Origin: Girardinichthys multiradiatus
Taxonomy: Eukaryota; Chordata; Actinopteri; Cyprinodontiformes; Goodeidae
Direction of reading: 5' to 3'
Length of the DNA: 64,000 nucleotides
NCBI RefSeq assembly: GCF_021462225.1
Contig: NC_061797.1
Location: 27,799,093 to 27,863,092 of the forward strand
Positions 1-12,385 of the stretch are shown here, piece after piece. Both the position numbers and the translations under genes were made by a program. Numbering within the stretch: the first letter of the stretch is position 1; every line of letters begins with the position of its first letter. A model generated the notes under the pieces. That model worked only from the letters and a program-made list of their open reading frames with translations, ran no database searches and was not told where the DNA came from.

Positions 1-3000
1 TAACTGAATGCAGATTTGCTCTGCTTATTGTGGCTGAGCTTCAACAGAGTCCCAATCCCTCTTAAGCTTCTTGTTGACCGCGTCTGCCAGCTTTGTGTAC
101 ACAATTGGCTCCTCAGCTATTCCGACTGCATTGTTAATGTCTGGCCTTTTGTGCAGCTCAGTTCCACCGGAAAGAAAACATCACACGTGCAAAATTATTC
201 CACAACTCAGATAATTAGTTGAAGAAACAAACCCGGCTCTGAATTGCAATGTGCCTCGGTAACATTAGAACTTTTAAGCATCGCAAAAGGAAGGATTTGA
301 ATGCCAAGAGATATTAGCTTATCGAATAAAGCTTGAAAATGTGCAGTGAATGAAATGAGTCAATCATTTTAATGTGGGATGGAAGCCCTGGGGAGAATAA
401 ATAAGCAATAGTCACCTCATCCAGGGGGAACAAATAAGCATGGTACACAATTAGGCAGTGTCACATTCTGCCAGAGCTGTGTGTGGGATGAGCTAATGAG
501 CTGTGTGGGCGAGTCTGTTGGTTTGTTTAAATTTACAGGAAGCTAAACAGGAAGCAAAAGATTAAAAATGGGATCCACAGCCCTTAATATTTGGATGTAC
601 AGACCAAGGCAGCCAGACACACAGGCTATAAGTCAGGCGGGACACAGATAAAAGTCCGAGGGGCTGGTGCGGAGGAGGTGGGCTAAACAGTTGACTTGCC
701 ATCTGGGGCAAACAGACATGCAGACAGACAGATCAGCAGGCAGGTATAGCAACCAAGCAGACAAAAAGACAAGCAGTGCCTCAGAGGGATGGAAGCACAA
801 AGCTTTCAAAGGCGACTTATAGTTATTAACTATTCAATCACATAAAGGAGAGTTAAAGGCGTGAAAGGTTGCGCACTGAAGCACTTTTGCTTCAGTGCAT
901 TAAGAGCCTGGTCCGGCACTTGGGCTGCGTAAAAGAGAAATGGATTGCCTCCCAGGAAGATGACTGCTCAAAGGGGCATGCTTTTTTCCCTTAACAGCAG
1001 TCTGCTGTGAAAATCTAATCCCAAGTACCATTTACACCAAATCTCGATAATGTCTGCTCGAAAAAGCATACAATATGTATTTTTCAGACCCCGATATACA
1101 AATAAACACAACAAGCTTTGCCATCAGTCAAGAGACAGCCAACAGAACAACAGTAGCAAATTGCTAATGAATACCATTATGCTTGAAATTCACAATTTAA
1201 AATAGCATATTGTAGATATTTTACACTGGCTGACATAAAAAGTCAATTCCTTACAAGAACTAAATACATTTGATCAGACAGAAATGGGTGAATATAACCC
1301 ATATGGTCATAAAAATGGAGATAAAGTAATATTCTGCAAATCTTGATAACGTGAGTGACATTCTGAAATCTAGAAGCACAGAATGGAAACTGACTATGAG
1401 ATGAATTAATAGCTTAATCTTTGCCATAACAGTCAGATATGGGTGCCACCTTTAAGCTCTGTCCTTTCCCTCTCATTGCCTTAATTTCCCCTCCTCAGTG
1501 GTGGATAAGAGGGATCAGAAATACATCCATAGGCATGGACAACTATCTGCAGAAGGGAGGTCAGGTCTCAGGCTGGCCAGCTTTTTGAAAATACTGGTAA
1601 TGACGCTTAATGAAAACTGGGAGCTGAGGGCAAAAGGCTTGCTGTGTTATTTCCTAAGCCCCCACCCAGTGTCCGGACCAGGCCTGTAGATATCATAAAT
1701 AAACAAACTTGCTGTGTGAGAATAGAAGTGCCATTTTCCTAGCTTCTGTTTTGTTATTCCACCCCTTATTTACCTATGTATAATCCCGTGTTAATTTGCT
1801 TCCAAGGCCAGTGATGCAATCATTTCTCTGTGCAGATTTTGCAAATGCTGCAAAACATTAGCCGGGCATTGTTCCAGTAACCCAGCAGGCCCTAATCAGC
1901 TGAGTTTGTAGTTGGGTTTAGCTAATGTGGAACACCCATACCACAAATACCTTATGAAGAATGCTGAAAATTCCTCTAAAAACTCTCCTTATATTACTAA
2001 ACACAACTTATTGTACTTCTGCATATAAAACGCTAACTTGCTCATTCTAGTCCTGGTTAAGCTGACCTCTTCTTAATTGGTCTGAATGGCATACAAAGGT
2101 GTATGCCTCCCGTAACGCAGGTGATCCAGCTGAGGGTGCGATGAGAAGGATGCTTGTGTTGAAAGGAGTTGTGAAGTTCAAAGTAAACAGATGGAATGAG
2201 CGGATAGAGAGGCTTTTCTTAGCACAAGCCCCTAATCAGTACAGTCAACACGCCACAGATTGGGTTCACATCTTTCTCTTCGTACTTTCACGCCACTCCT
2301 GTCCTTCTATCACCAAAAACGAATCCTTCAATCAGCTCCAATTTCCCTGCTTTCAATTTAAGAGGATATGGGATAAGAATGTGTTGCAAGAAAATGCCAG
2401 ATAACATAAGCTGGGCTTATTCCGAGGCAAGGAGATGTTGGCTGGGGAAAAATGAGATTGCTTTGGCTGTGAGATATGATTCCATCAAGCAACCCTTTCA
2501 AAAGCAACACATTGAATTCATATTTTATTTAGAAAGGGTTGAAATTTTCTGTTGTACTATAGGTTAGAAGATATGTTTTGTGGGCTTTCAGTGACCAGTA
2601 ACAGAGACAAACACTTATCTGTCTGGACATGGGAAGGAAAGTCCTTGGGTTTTCTGTGTGGAAAGTTTGAAACCTCTGGAGGACCAAACTATTCCAAGGA
2701 GTGGAAACATTTTTCCCGTATTCCTTTCATTGTCCTTTGATTATGGACTCCTTTTGCCAGCATCAACATTTACCAGCTGCTCCAGAAATGTGTCTTCAAT
2801 GTTAACAAGCTTTTGCTATCAGTCATTGATGGGGCACACAAGTCAACTGGAGCTGAACAGACTAAAAAGAGGGTCATTGCGGGTGAAGAACAAGAGATGG
2901 GCTAAATGTGTTTGTATGTAAATGAGAGCATCTGTTCTTAGACAGCAAGGACATTGTGCCAAGGCTTCATTAGCAACTGTACCCAGAGGTTCCACTTGAG

Positions 3001-3603
3001 AGGGTGATGGACTTCAAACACTCAGGCTGCTGATTTTACAGCTGGAAAACACAGACCATTAGTCAAACAAACCCACCAAAGCCTATGCTAATCCCAGGGC
3101 GAGAAGAAAATCCCCACCATGACAGACAATAGAGTCCTCAGAGTTATAAAGCATTTTTGTTTTTCAGTGTCTGTGATGTGCTGCAGAGTGTTTCTCTTGA
3201 CCTGTGTATTAGATGAGCCACTCCAGGAACATTCCTGCTGTGCCTGAAAGCTTTCTTCTTTGTCACTGAGGTCTCTGGAGTTGACCAAAGCAAAAACAGG
3301 GAACACGTAACCACAGATGGGTTGTATAGATTTGGTGTCCCTCTTTTGGGAGATAAGTAAAGCCAGGACTATAACAGTAACGTAATGATGAACTGTATAC
3401 TACCACTAAATTTTAGCCCTTCTTGGAACTATTTTCTGATAAAGAAGAAGACGTTTCTTTGATACTAGTAAAAATGTTTAAAATCAGATTGACCTAAAGC
3501 ATACAACAGCTCTTCTCATTCCTTGATCCAATCAATAGGAGTTGGAGTACAGGCACCTGTTGAATAACTTTTTCATGTGGTATAACAGCATTACTTATAT
3601 ATA
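1..3603. other. Unique AT-rich intergenic or intronic DNA
   Basis: I see no recognisable gene, mobile element or RNA gene here. The open frames are short (the longest is about 100 codons near 2.1-2.4 kb) and resemble no family I know. A 10-bp perfect hairpin sits at 873-898. The segment at about 400-560 is less AT-rich and non-repetitive, so it could be conserved noncoding DNA, but that is a guess. Confidence 0.6.
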
Positions 3604-3605
3604 TA

Positions 3606-3871
3606 CAGTACAGACCAAAAGTTTGGACACACCTTCTTATTGTTGTCTTTATTTTCATGACTATGAATATTGTAGTTTCACACTGAAGGCATCAAAACTA
3701 TGAATTAACACATGTGGAATTATATACTGAACAAAAAAGTGTGAAACAACTGAAAATATGTCTTATATTCTAGGTTCTTCAAAGTAGCCACCATTGGCTT
3801 TGATTACTGCTCTGCACACTCTTGGCATTCTGTTGATGAGCTTCAAGAGGGAGTCACCTGAAATGGTTTTC
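3606..3871. repeat. Left terminal inverted repeat of the Tc1-like element
   Basis: This arm pairs with 4949-5219. It contains the last roughly 36 codons of the minus-strand transposase (3763-3871). Relative to the right arm it lacks about 9 bp near 3637. Confidence 0.88.
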
Positions 3872-4804
3872 CAACAGTCTTGAAGGAGTTCCCAGAGATG
3901 CTTAGCACTTGTTGGCCCTTTTGCCTTCACTCTGCAGTCCAGCTCACCCCAAACCATCTCGATTGGGTTCAGGACCGGTGACTGTGGAGGCCAGGTCATC
4001 TGGCGCAGCACCCCATCACTCTCTTTCTTGGTCAAGTAGCCCTTACACAGCCTGGAGGTGCCTTTGGGGTCATTGTCCTGTTGAAAAATAAATGATGGTC
4101 CAACTAAACGCAAACCGGATGGAATAGCATGCCGCTGCAAGATGCTGTGGTAGCCATGCTGGTTCAGTATGCCTTCAATTTTGAATAAATTACCAACAGT
4201 GTCACCAGCAAAGCACCATCACACCTCCTCCTCCATGCTTCACGGTGGGAACCAGGCATGTAGAGTCCATCCGTTCACCTCTTCTGCGCCCCACAAAGAC
4301 ACGGTGGTTGGAACCAAATATCTCAAACTTGGACTCATCAGACCAAAGCACAGATTTCCACTGGTCTAATGTCCATTCCTTGTGTTCTTTAGTCCAAACA
4401 CGTCTCTTCTGCTTGTTGCCTGTCCTCAGCAGTGGTTTCCTAGCAGCTATTTTACCATTAAGGCCTGATTCACAGTCTCCTCTTAACAGTTGTTCTAGAG
4501 ATGTGTCTGCTGCTAGAACTCTGTGTGGCATTGACCTGTTCTCTAATCTGAGCTGCTGTTAACCTGCGATTTCTGAGGCTGGTGACTCGGATGAACTTAT
4601 CGTCCGCAGCAGAGGTGACTCTCGGTCTTCCTTTCCTGGGGCGGTCCTCATGTGAGCCAGTTTCTTTGTAGCTTTGAAGGTTTTTGCGACTGCACTTGGG
4701 GACACTTTCAAAGTTTTCCTAATTGTTCGGACTGACTGACCTTCATTTCTTAAAGTAATGATGGCCACTCGTTTTTCTTTACTTAGCTGCTTTTTTCTTG
4801 CCAT
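3763..4804 (-). pseudogene. Tc1-like transposase, one stop and one frameshift
   Basis: This gene would encode the cut-and-paste transposase that binds the element ends and inserts at TA. It starts at 4804 with MARKKQLSKEKRVAII, followed by a helix-turn-helix of the Tc1 type (RTIRKTLKVSPSAVAKTFK). The catalytic DDE residues are all visible: D in LWSDESKFEIFG, D in FQQDNDPKGTS and E in SPVLNPIEMVWGE. The frame ends with GGYFEEPRI at 3763. It is broken by an in-frame TAA at 4559-4561 (same frame before and after) and by a one-base shift near 4205-4215, after KHGGGGVMVLCW. It is otherwise almost full length, so inactivation looks recent. Confidence 0.9.
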
Positions 4805-4948
4805 AATACAAATTCTAACAGTCTATTCAGTAGGACTATCAGCTGTGTACTGCATCCACCTCCTGCACAACACAACTGATGGTCTCAACCCCATTTATAA
4901 GGCTTGAAATCCCACTTATTAAACCTGACAGGGCACACCTTTGAAGTG

Positions 4949-5219
4949 AAAACCATTTCAGGTGACTACCTCTTGAAGCTCATCAACAGAATGCCAAGAG
5001 TGTGCGGAGCAGTAATCAAAGCAAAAGGTGGCTACTTTGAAGAACCTAGAATATAAGACATATTTTCAGTTGTTTCACACTTTTTTGTTCAGTATATAAT
5101 TCCACATGTGTTAATTCATAATTTTGATGCCTTCAGTGTGAAGCTACAATATTCATAGTCATGAAAATAAAGACAACTCTTTGAATGAGAAGGTGTGTCC
5201 AAACTTTTGGTCTGTACTG
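4949..5219. repeat. Right terminal inverted repeat with duplicated transposase 3' end
   Basis: The plus strand here reads as a second copy of the transposase C-terminus (KLINRMPRV ... GGYFEEPRI, then TAA). The inverted repeat therefore includes coding sequence. The inner boundary lies at GAAAACCATTTCAGG. Confidence 0.88.
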
Positions 5220-5221
5220 TA

Positions 5222-6103
5222 TATCATTATTTTTTCACACAAATGCTTAAACTGCACACATACAACCAAACTTAAACAGCAAAGTATTCAATAATTCACA
5301 CAAATGAATTGCACATTACACAACACACACCTGTATAACTAGATCTTTCAAAAACAAAATGAAAAACAATACTGAGAACGTTGTCAGTATCTGTGACCAG
5401 CAAGATTGTTCAAAATATTAAAAGTGTGTTTAAATTGTAAGCCTAAAAGTCCTTTTAAAAGCTTCGTTACCTGACACACAAAGTGGTTAAAAAAACTGCA
5501 GATTTTATTCCAAAGCAAAATATGAAGAAAAATGCATGAAATTTGTTATCAATCTATAGACATTGAGTACAGGGGAGTAATAGCATGTATACAAATAGCT
5601 GTGTCTGCATTAACACTTTACAAACTCAATAGAAATGCTTGAAAATCTCTTCTCTTTCCTGAGAGCTGCTTCACATCTGTATTGATCAGCATCAGGCATC
5701 TGTGAACAGCAGAGCTACACAATATGTTGAATCCTAATAGCCATCACAATTTTAATGTCACGTATTACAGGCGTACTGCTTGAATCTAATATTAGAGTGG
5801 ATTATGTGTTATATTAAATTTTTCCAGTGGATTCATGGTTAGCATTCAAGAATTTTATGTGACCCTTTGCATGGACGCTCACTGCTCTTGACGCCCAGAC
5901 CTCATGGATACTTGTAGAGGCTAAGTTAACAAGCTAATGTAGAGTGGTTGGGACATTATGATGATGGGAAAGATGTGAAGTGCTCAAACTTGTATGCAGG
6001 AGCTTTACAACAGGAAGTTCTTTAAACAAGGGCAGCAATTGGATCAGGACCCAGGGAACAGAGACTGGAGACAGGTCAAGCTGTTTATGTAACCGGAATG
6101 CTT
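5222..6103. other. Unique AT-rich DNA
   Basis: I see nothing here beyond AT-rich sequence. No open frame resembles a known protein. Confidence 0.55.
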
Positions 6104-6660
6104 TCACTTAAATCTTTGTTTATTAATAGCTGAATTGGCCTGACTCTGCTTTGCTTTCATATGCTGACTTAGTACACCTGGACTCACCCACTGTGAAGCA
6201 AGTATTTGTCCTACTTGGTGTCCCAACTGTTCCTCCTCCATGAGTAAAGCTTCCTGGTGTACTGCTGCAAAATCCTCAGAGGGATGGTGACACACATAGG
6301 CTTACAGAGTCTGTAACAAAGCCTTCATGCAAACCCAACAGCATCTGCTCCCATAGGCACTCCTGAGTAGGTGCATGGTTTGGATTGCTGTATCCTACAA
6401 TATACTGTAGCTCCCTTATTGAAAAGGTGAAGGACTTTACAGACTCGTCTTGCTTTTGTTGACAACCCAAAAACTGTGACCTCAACAATGCTCTAGAGGT
6501 ATTGTCACCATATAAAGAGTCAAGATACGTGACAATCTTTCAAACCTGGTCTCAGCCTTTTTCTTCTGGCACATCAACATGCCACTTTGCCTCACGTCTT
6601 AGAGCCACGTTTAAAAGGTCTACTTTCCAGGCCATAGCTATTTCTTCTGCATTTAAAAGT
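6104..6660 (-). pseudogene. Degenerate gag-like fragment
   Basis: Minus-strand frames at 6488-6276 and 6295-6104 overlap in different phases. They read like the capsid part of a retrotransposon-type Gag or a Gag-derived CCHC protein: LLRSQFLGCQQKQDESVKSF, then ECLWEQMLLGLHEGFVTDSV, then a segment ending EALLMEEEQ. A short upstream stretch to about 6660 fits the same domain (LYGDNTSR just before LLRSQFLG) but has stops. A frameshift near 6290 separates the two main frames. No zinc knuckle, protease or RT follows, so it is a fragment. I cannot tell a retroelement relic from a decayed Gag-derived host gene. Confidence 0.6.
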
Positions 6661-6964
6661 CCTCATATTTGCTCTTTGCAATCTACATATGTAACATCAG
6701 TGTCCAAACCATAATATTACAAGGCCAAGTTGCACCAATCAACTTCATGTCTGAACCACAGGTGGTGCTCCCAAACTTGTATCCTGCTGACAATGCCAAA
6801 AAATTAGAAGCGATCAAGACAGAATGCATGTGCCTTACAAAGACAGAAAAGTGTCAGAGAAATGTGGATTAATCATAATCGATATCTTGAGCTGTAATGT
6901 CAAAATTATGCTTTCCTGATATTGTATAGCCCTAGTGAACTACTATTCTAGCCTAGGGCAGCTG

Positions 6965-7460
6965 GAAAACAATTTTCACAAATTCTCTGCATTGCTTGGC
7001 TTTGCCTCAGAAACAGCATGTTTAAGATCATGCCACAAATTTTTTATGGTATTAAGGTCCAGAGATTGGGCTGGTCAATCATAATCTTGCTAGTCTGGAA
7101 CCAAGATGCTGCCTGGCTGCTGTTGGGTTTCAGACTGTTGTCTTGTTGAAACAATTTCAAGGGCATTTCTTTTTCAACATAAGACAAAAGAACCTCTTCA
7201 AGTATTCAGATGCATTCAAACTGAGCCATGATCCCTGGTGTGTGATGAATAGGCCTGACACTACAGTGGAAGAAACATCCATATAGCAGGATGGTACATA
7301 CTTCACAGTGTACTGTGGCTTGAATTCAGCTAGTATGCTGTCTGATAAACTGTCTATGAACCCTAGCTCCAAAAAGAACAATCTTGCTTTCATCACTTCA
7401 CAACATTTCTTTTTAAGCCATTGAATGTGTTCTTTGGCAAGCTGTAAGGAATTTAACTAG
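6965..7460 (-). pseudogene. Old Tc1-like transposase remnant
   Basis: The minus strand around 7170-6990 carries a decayed transposase C-terminal half. FQQDNSLKP (second catalytic D) is followed by a stretch matching WFQ, then KNLWH-like residues where the DDE motif would end. Stops and substitutions are frequent and no terminal repeats or TA ends are visible. The frame at 7396-7157 is the upstream part, largely scrambled. It is clearly older than the copies at 3.6 and 20.5 kb. Confidence 0.65.
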
Positions 7461-8870
7461 TGTCATTGTTTTTTAAACAAAGACAGGACATTTTACATTT
7501 TCTTTAGTGTCCTACTGGTTTTCATTTTCATTTAAAACATTTGAGATCTTTAAAGCAGAGCCTCACATCATATTCTGCAATACATTATATATTTCTACTT
7601 CTGCAATTACCTGCTAATTTAAAGTAAGCTGTTCTTCAGAACAGTGCCTCTACTCTACTACACCTACTGGTAATTATTTTCTTATGTATATATAAAATTT
7701 CTACCATAAACAGTGGTTTGGTTAGTTGCACTGCTGTTAGCTTAAAAACCACTGTTTTCTGAGGACAAATCTTTTTTTATTACACTTCAATGTGACTAAA
7801 AAGCAATTAAACTATTAAAGTAAACTATTAATTAAAGTTGCTGTTTTGTACCTAAAATAAAGCTGCAAAGAGATGTGAATATTTAACTGGCACAACAACA
7901 CTGTGCACTTTTTGTCATATAGCTTTCCTTATTCTTTACTTCAAGCTCTGGTTTGAGCCCAGTGACCTCAATTTGCTGAGCTCAAACTTAAACAAATACA
8001 AACACTAAAAATGTGCACAACATTTTCTTTGCACCTCAGAGTAAACCCACTCTTACCATTTAAAAACAAAATTCCTGGTAGAGATGAGTGATTGTGATGT
8101 ACTGCAGTTTTATTTTTATAGCCAGTTGTTCTATTTTGCTTGTCCACAGGTGAGCTATGATATGATAAAATGTGCATTAACTTTTTCTGAAACAAAAAAG
8201 GCAATGTACAGTAGGAAGAGAAATATTATAGTGCATATAAAAACCATTACAGCCTACAACTGACTGCATGACAGTAAATGACATATTTTGGTAATTATAG
8301 GCTGACTAAAGGTAGCACTGATACAGAGAGGTAGAGCCAGGAGAGAGAGACTCCATGCTCCAGTTTTTGAGAATTTGTTTCTAAGACCAAATAATGTGTA
8401 GTTTATGATCTATATTAAAGTAGTCTGTCTGAGAAATTAAAGCAACCTTTGGAGCACAGATGTTTCTGTGAGATACGATCATAACCTTTATTAACATAAA
8501 ACAAACCTTCCACTGCCAATAATGAGAGAAAACATACTGGAAAAATGCATAAGCAAAACAAAAAACTAAATATACAAAAAATGCGCTCACTTTTGACTTG
8601 TGCAGTTCATAGACACATTATTGCTATTCAGAGATTTATATGGAATCATATTTGTTAGGACAATAGCTACAGAACATCATATTATAAAAATAAAAAAAAA
8701 CACAGCTATAGAATTTGCTGCAAACTAGCCAACCTAAACACCTAAACACATTTAACTGCATTTGGCAGCCAACTAATTTGCAACTATCACAGAACTGCAT
8801 ATGTCTAAATGTCTATTAAGCGGATAGAAATCCTATGTTACACTGTACATAAATAATCTGTCTCTGTAAT
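7461..8870. other. Unique AT-rich DNA
   Basis: I see no gene or element. The sequence is very AT-rich, with short A and T runs and chance frames of 60-80 codons. Confidence 0.5.
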
Positions 8871-8874
8871 GATT

Positions 8875-9430
8875 CACGTTTTGTCATGCCAAGCCTGGAA
8901 TTTATAATTGCTGTCATATCTCCATGTTCTTCCTGCCATGTCTCTCTGTTCAATCAGCCTCATTCAGCACAACTGTGCCATGTCTAATTGTCTCTGTGTT
9001 TCACTTGTGCCCAACCCTTCCAACACTTCATAAGCTCTTCTCAGCCCTGCCTCACTGCCAGATTATTGACTGCCTTGTGCCAGTAGAAGTCCAGCAGTTT
9101 TTTGCTGCTCTTATCTGTCTCCTTATGCGCAACCTATTCATGTTCTCAGATTTGTATCTTCTTGCCTTGCCCATGATGGCTCTCTACTGCTTATCTGATA
9201 TCTGGTCAATGACCCTCAGTCTAACCTCTGACTACTGATTAGAACCTGAACCCTGTGCTTATACCTACTTCGGCCTCCTTATTAATGACTATTGCCTGTT
9301 TATTGAACACATTTTTTGGATTTTGGATTAGATTGTGGAATTGTTCTGTATGTGTGATGCCTTTGACATATCAGCATGCAAAATAAAGAGGAGCGCTGAA
9401 AGGATCCTCCACCTTCACACTCCCTCTGTA
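8875..9430 (+). repeat. Possible decayed LTR or retroelement 3' end
   Basis: This pyrimidine-rich stretch (repeated CTGCC, TGCCTTG and CCTGTC words) ends with AATAAA near 9381. That style resembles the LTR or 3' region of fish retroelements. I see no paired LTR, no TG...CA boundaries and no adjacent coding region, so the call rests on composition and word pattern only. Confidence 0.3.
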
Positions 9431-9830
9431 CAAGATCAGGCTGTTTCCCTGAGTCCCCAGCCTTTTGCCCCTTCTGACGTCACCATAGCTGCTGCTTCCC
9501 TGCCCACTTCTCTGCACTGTAGGTTAGTGAAGCTGATCTTTTCAAGCTCACACTTCCTCTATCGTATTCAAGTCACCAACCTGTTCTTTCTCCCCGCAGA
9601 GCTACAAGTGGTGATCGGAGTCCAAAACCTTAAGCCTTTTCTCAGATCAAAAAACTATTTTCCTACAAAGCTTGCTTCTGTGTTGTGGCTGTTTTTTCCT
9701 GGTCCTCAGTGTAAACTTTTACAGTCTCATTCACTTTGCAAGCTATATCTATTTAAAATATGTCTGAAGGATGCCTTCTTAATCTGTCCCATTGACCAGC
9801 AGATTTTTAAAATTAAGATTTATTGCAATC

Positions 9831-9957
9831 TACCCATTTTCTATGCCCACTTATTCCTGCATGATGTCTATCTCCAAACTATTCACGGGTGCGAGTGGGA
9901 GGTAACACCAGACAAGTTGCAAGTCCATCATAGAGACGTACAGGACAAACAAACTTA
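9831..9957 (-). repeat. SINE-like repeat, 3' part, split copy
   Basis: This stretch corresponds to the tail half of the repeat seen at 26970-27297, including the words for a final ATAAG...GAAAATGG segment on the minus strand. It is diverged. The head half of the same copy appears at 10366-10585, about 0.4 kb away. Confidence 0.55.
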
Positions 9958-10365
9958 CATGCTGTCAGGTTTTTATCATAAGAATTTTGAGTTATGGTGA
10001 CAACAAACTCTACAGTGATGTTTGCAGAACGGCCAAAAACTAGAGGCTTTGCTGAGATTGTTGCTTTCACTATTTTTGTTTTTCATTGTTGGTTTCATGA
10101 GAACAGCGATAAATATATCACTAAAAATATATTGTGTTCGATTAGTGATAAAACTGCACTACATACTGTAACTTGTGTTAATTGGCACATTTGATAATCT
10201 GTAAATTGTTTTTGGTTGATTCATTTTGTTTTTTATACATGTATTTGTGGAGCTTTGACTGCATTGACGTGATGAGTTTTTAAAAACTTTGTCACTTTTA
10301 TCATTATTGCAATAAAAACAATAATATGTGATAAACATTTAAGTCCATATTGCTCATCCTTAATG
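9958..10365. other. About 0.4 kb insert splitting the SINE-like repeat
   Basis: This AT-rich DNA separates the two halves of the repeat. I see no clear terminal repeats or target-site duplication, so its nature is unknown. Confidence 0.4.
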
Positions 10366-10585
10366 CACGCACAACCTAAGTGCAGTTTAGAGTCCAATTA
10401 AAATAACATGCATGTTTTTAGACTGTAGGAGGATCCCAGAGTACCCACAGAGAACTCAATGCCTGAAGGCCAACATGCAAACTCCATGCAAAAGGGCCCC
10501 AGGTCAAGATTCAAACCCAAGAACCTTTTTGCTGCAAGACAGCAGTGCTAAAGACTGTGCCACAGTGCTAAAATATACAACAGTC
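10366..10585 (-). repeat. SINE-like repeat, tRNA-like head, split copy
   Basis: On the minus strand this reads as a tRNA-like head: GTGGCACAGTCTTTAGCAC (A-box like), then GGGTTTGAATCTT (degenerate B box), then the GAGTTTGCATGTTGGCC segment. It matches the 27.2-kb copy in order and spacing but is more diverged. Confidence 0.6.
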
Positions 10586-10959
10586 CAAAGTAATCACATG
10601 TAATTAAGGTACTTACTGTATTATGAACCACACTAAGAACAATTTCCTTGTGATCTACTTGTGTAAACAAAACCCAAAATAAAACAAAGAGAGTAACTCT
10701 TATTGTATAATTTACTTTTATTGAAAAGTCCTTGAGTTGCGTGAAGCAGCTTCCGCCTCTGGTGTCCATTGCACAGGGTCAGCTGGTCGAAGACTCTTCA
10801 CATGAATTATTGCTCCTAATGGGTCTTCCATGCATGAGTAATTTGGTATGAAATTTCTGCTTTACGAAGTCATGCCTAAAAAAGGACATACACTGTTTTT
10901 TGGTCACAGGCTTAAGGATGTTTTGCATAGCAGTAACTCGTTTTCGGGACAGCGTTCTT

Positions 10960-11366
10960 CCTTCCGAGGAGATTACATGTCCCAGAAAAGTGACCGGATT
11001 TTAGACAAACTGCAATTTAGATTGGCTGGCCTTATGCCACCATTCATGAAGGTGTTTTAGCATAGTGAAGTGTCTTTTTCACATTGTTGTTCAGATGGGC
11101 TGCAAAGCAAAATGTTGTCCAGATACTGCCATAAAAAACAGAACCTGGAGTGAGCTCCAATGGATCTTAGTGCAGCAAATACCCCCATCAAGGGGTATTT
11201 GTGAAAACATTGTGTCTGGATTAGGCCCAGTCGGAGCATGTGGCTCAATTGGAGATATAGTGGCCTTCAGATCCTGAACAAACCTCCATTCATCAGGTTG
11301 TCCAGCATCTCTGATCTTTTTGACAGGAAAAAGTGTTGCATACAGGATAATATTTGCAAGGGACAA
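10960..11366 (-). pseudogene. Retroviral reverse transcriptase remnant
   Basis: The frame at 11366-11091 carries LFPVKKIRDAGQPDEWRFVQ, the conserved N-terminal part of a retroviral RT. A second phase just downstream reads QYLDNILLCSPSEQ, so the catalytic YxDD box has become YLDN. Further down, around 10985-10960, VTFLGHVIS marks the end of the palm region. The phase changes and the lost aspartate show it is dead. Confidence 0.8.
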
Positions 11367-12129
11367 TAATTCCTTCTTTTAAGAGATTGACAAACTGGTT
11401 TAATTCCAGCAACTGCTTCTGGTTTGAGAGGGTATTGTTTCATAAAGGGGTAGTAATCAGATTTAGGGGTAACAGCCTTGTATTAACCCCACATCATATT
11501 TGCTTTTTGCCCCGAGATCATTGGACACTTCAGCAGAGGATGTGTATCCAACTCTGACTAAGAGAGGAAGCATGTTTCATAGTGAGATTTAGTGGTTGGT
11601 ACTAATTTAACAGTTCTTGGACAATGCACTGTGCTCAGAAAAGGCTTTTTGAATGCTGACAATCGTTTGGAGAACATTATATTAGATTTTTTGGTACCGC
11701 TGTCCAATCAGATTTTTTTTCACATTCAGACACAAAATTTCACACTGTTTTCTATTCCCAATCAGTAGGTTTAGCCAAAGAGATGTGTGGGTAGGAATTA
11801 TTCACATGAAACAGTTCACGTTTTTGTAATGTGAGAGACACAGCCAAGGCTGTGGTGTATGTGTTCCAAAATAAAGTGCAGGTAGACAATTTTTCACACA
11901 AAATGCAGAACCAAGCTGTCAGGCCCTTAGGAAACGTGTTGTGCAGTGTAGGTCAGCAGGCTGCATAAAAACAGAGTAGGGTAAAATCACAAGCTTAGCT
12001 TCCTACAGCAGCTGCAGTGAAAATGAATTTGGACGTTTCCTCTCATAAGCATATGTAAGGGCTGATAAGTCAAACTGCACAGCTGTAAAGACTTTGTCAG
12101 ACTGTGTAGTAACCTGTACTCCATCAGGA

Positions 12130-12385
12130 GTGGAATTAAAATTATTCCTAACTTACACATGAGGTCACGACCCATTAGATTAATTCGGGAACAGTTCTGA
12201 CAACAGGAAAGTGTGGTTAAAGGAGAACCCAGCAGGAGTTACACATGCGATGGGTGTGGTAATTTTCTCATTTATTAGCTGACAGGAAGACATGAAGTAA
12301 ACATGGTTACTAGGAGGAGAATGAAACTCCTCACTTTTAACAACAGATGATGTAGCCCCAGAATCTACCATAAATGTAATCTGTT
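12130..12385 (-). pseudogene. Retroviral aspartic protease remnant
   Basis: The active-site loop MVDSGATSSVV lies at about 12371-12339. The frame stays open to a stop at 12180. A second phase directly after it reads MGRDLMCKLGI, the C-terminal end of such a protease. The retroviral aspartic protease works as a dimer that cleaves Gag-Pol. This copy is split by the frameshift at about 12180. Confidence 0.78.

Larger units (their letters stand above)
3606..5219 (-). mobile_element. Tc1-like DNA transposon, complete ends, broken transposase
   Basis: The element is 1,614 bp and bounded by TA dinucleotides at 3604-3605 and 5220-5221. It starts CAGTACAGACC and ends with the exact inverse, GGTCTGTACTG. 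The terminal inverted repeats are unusually long (about 266 and 271 bp) and reach into the coding region, so both arms carry the last codons of the transposase. One disrupted transposase gene lies on the minus strand. Ends, target site and DDE motifs identify a Tc1/mariner superfamily member. It could be mobilised only in trans. Confidence 0.93.

Noticed and set aside
873..898. 10-bp hairpin GCACTGAAGC as a possible miRNA
   Set aside because: The stem is far too short and does not extend.
2099..2404. 101-codon plus frame
   Set aside because: Unremarkable composition, no recognisable domain; chance in AT-rich DNA is enough.
9335..10000. 221-codon plus-strand open frame
   Set aside because: It runs across an LTR-like remnant and part of the SINE-like repeat, has no family motif and reads as low-complexity hydrophobic sequence.
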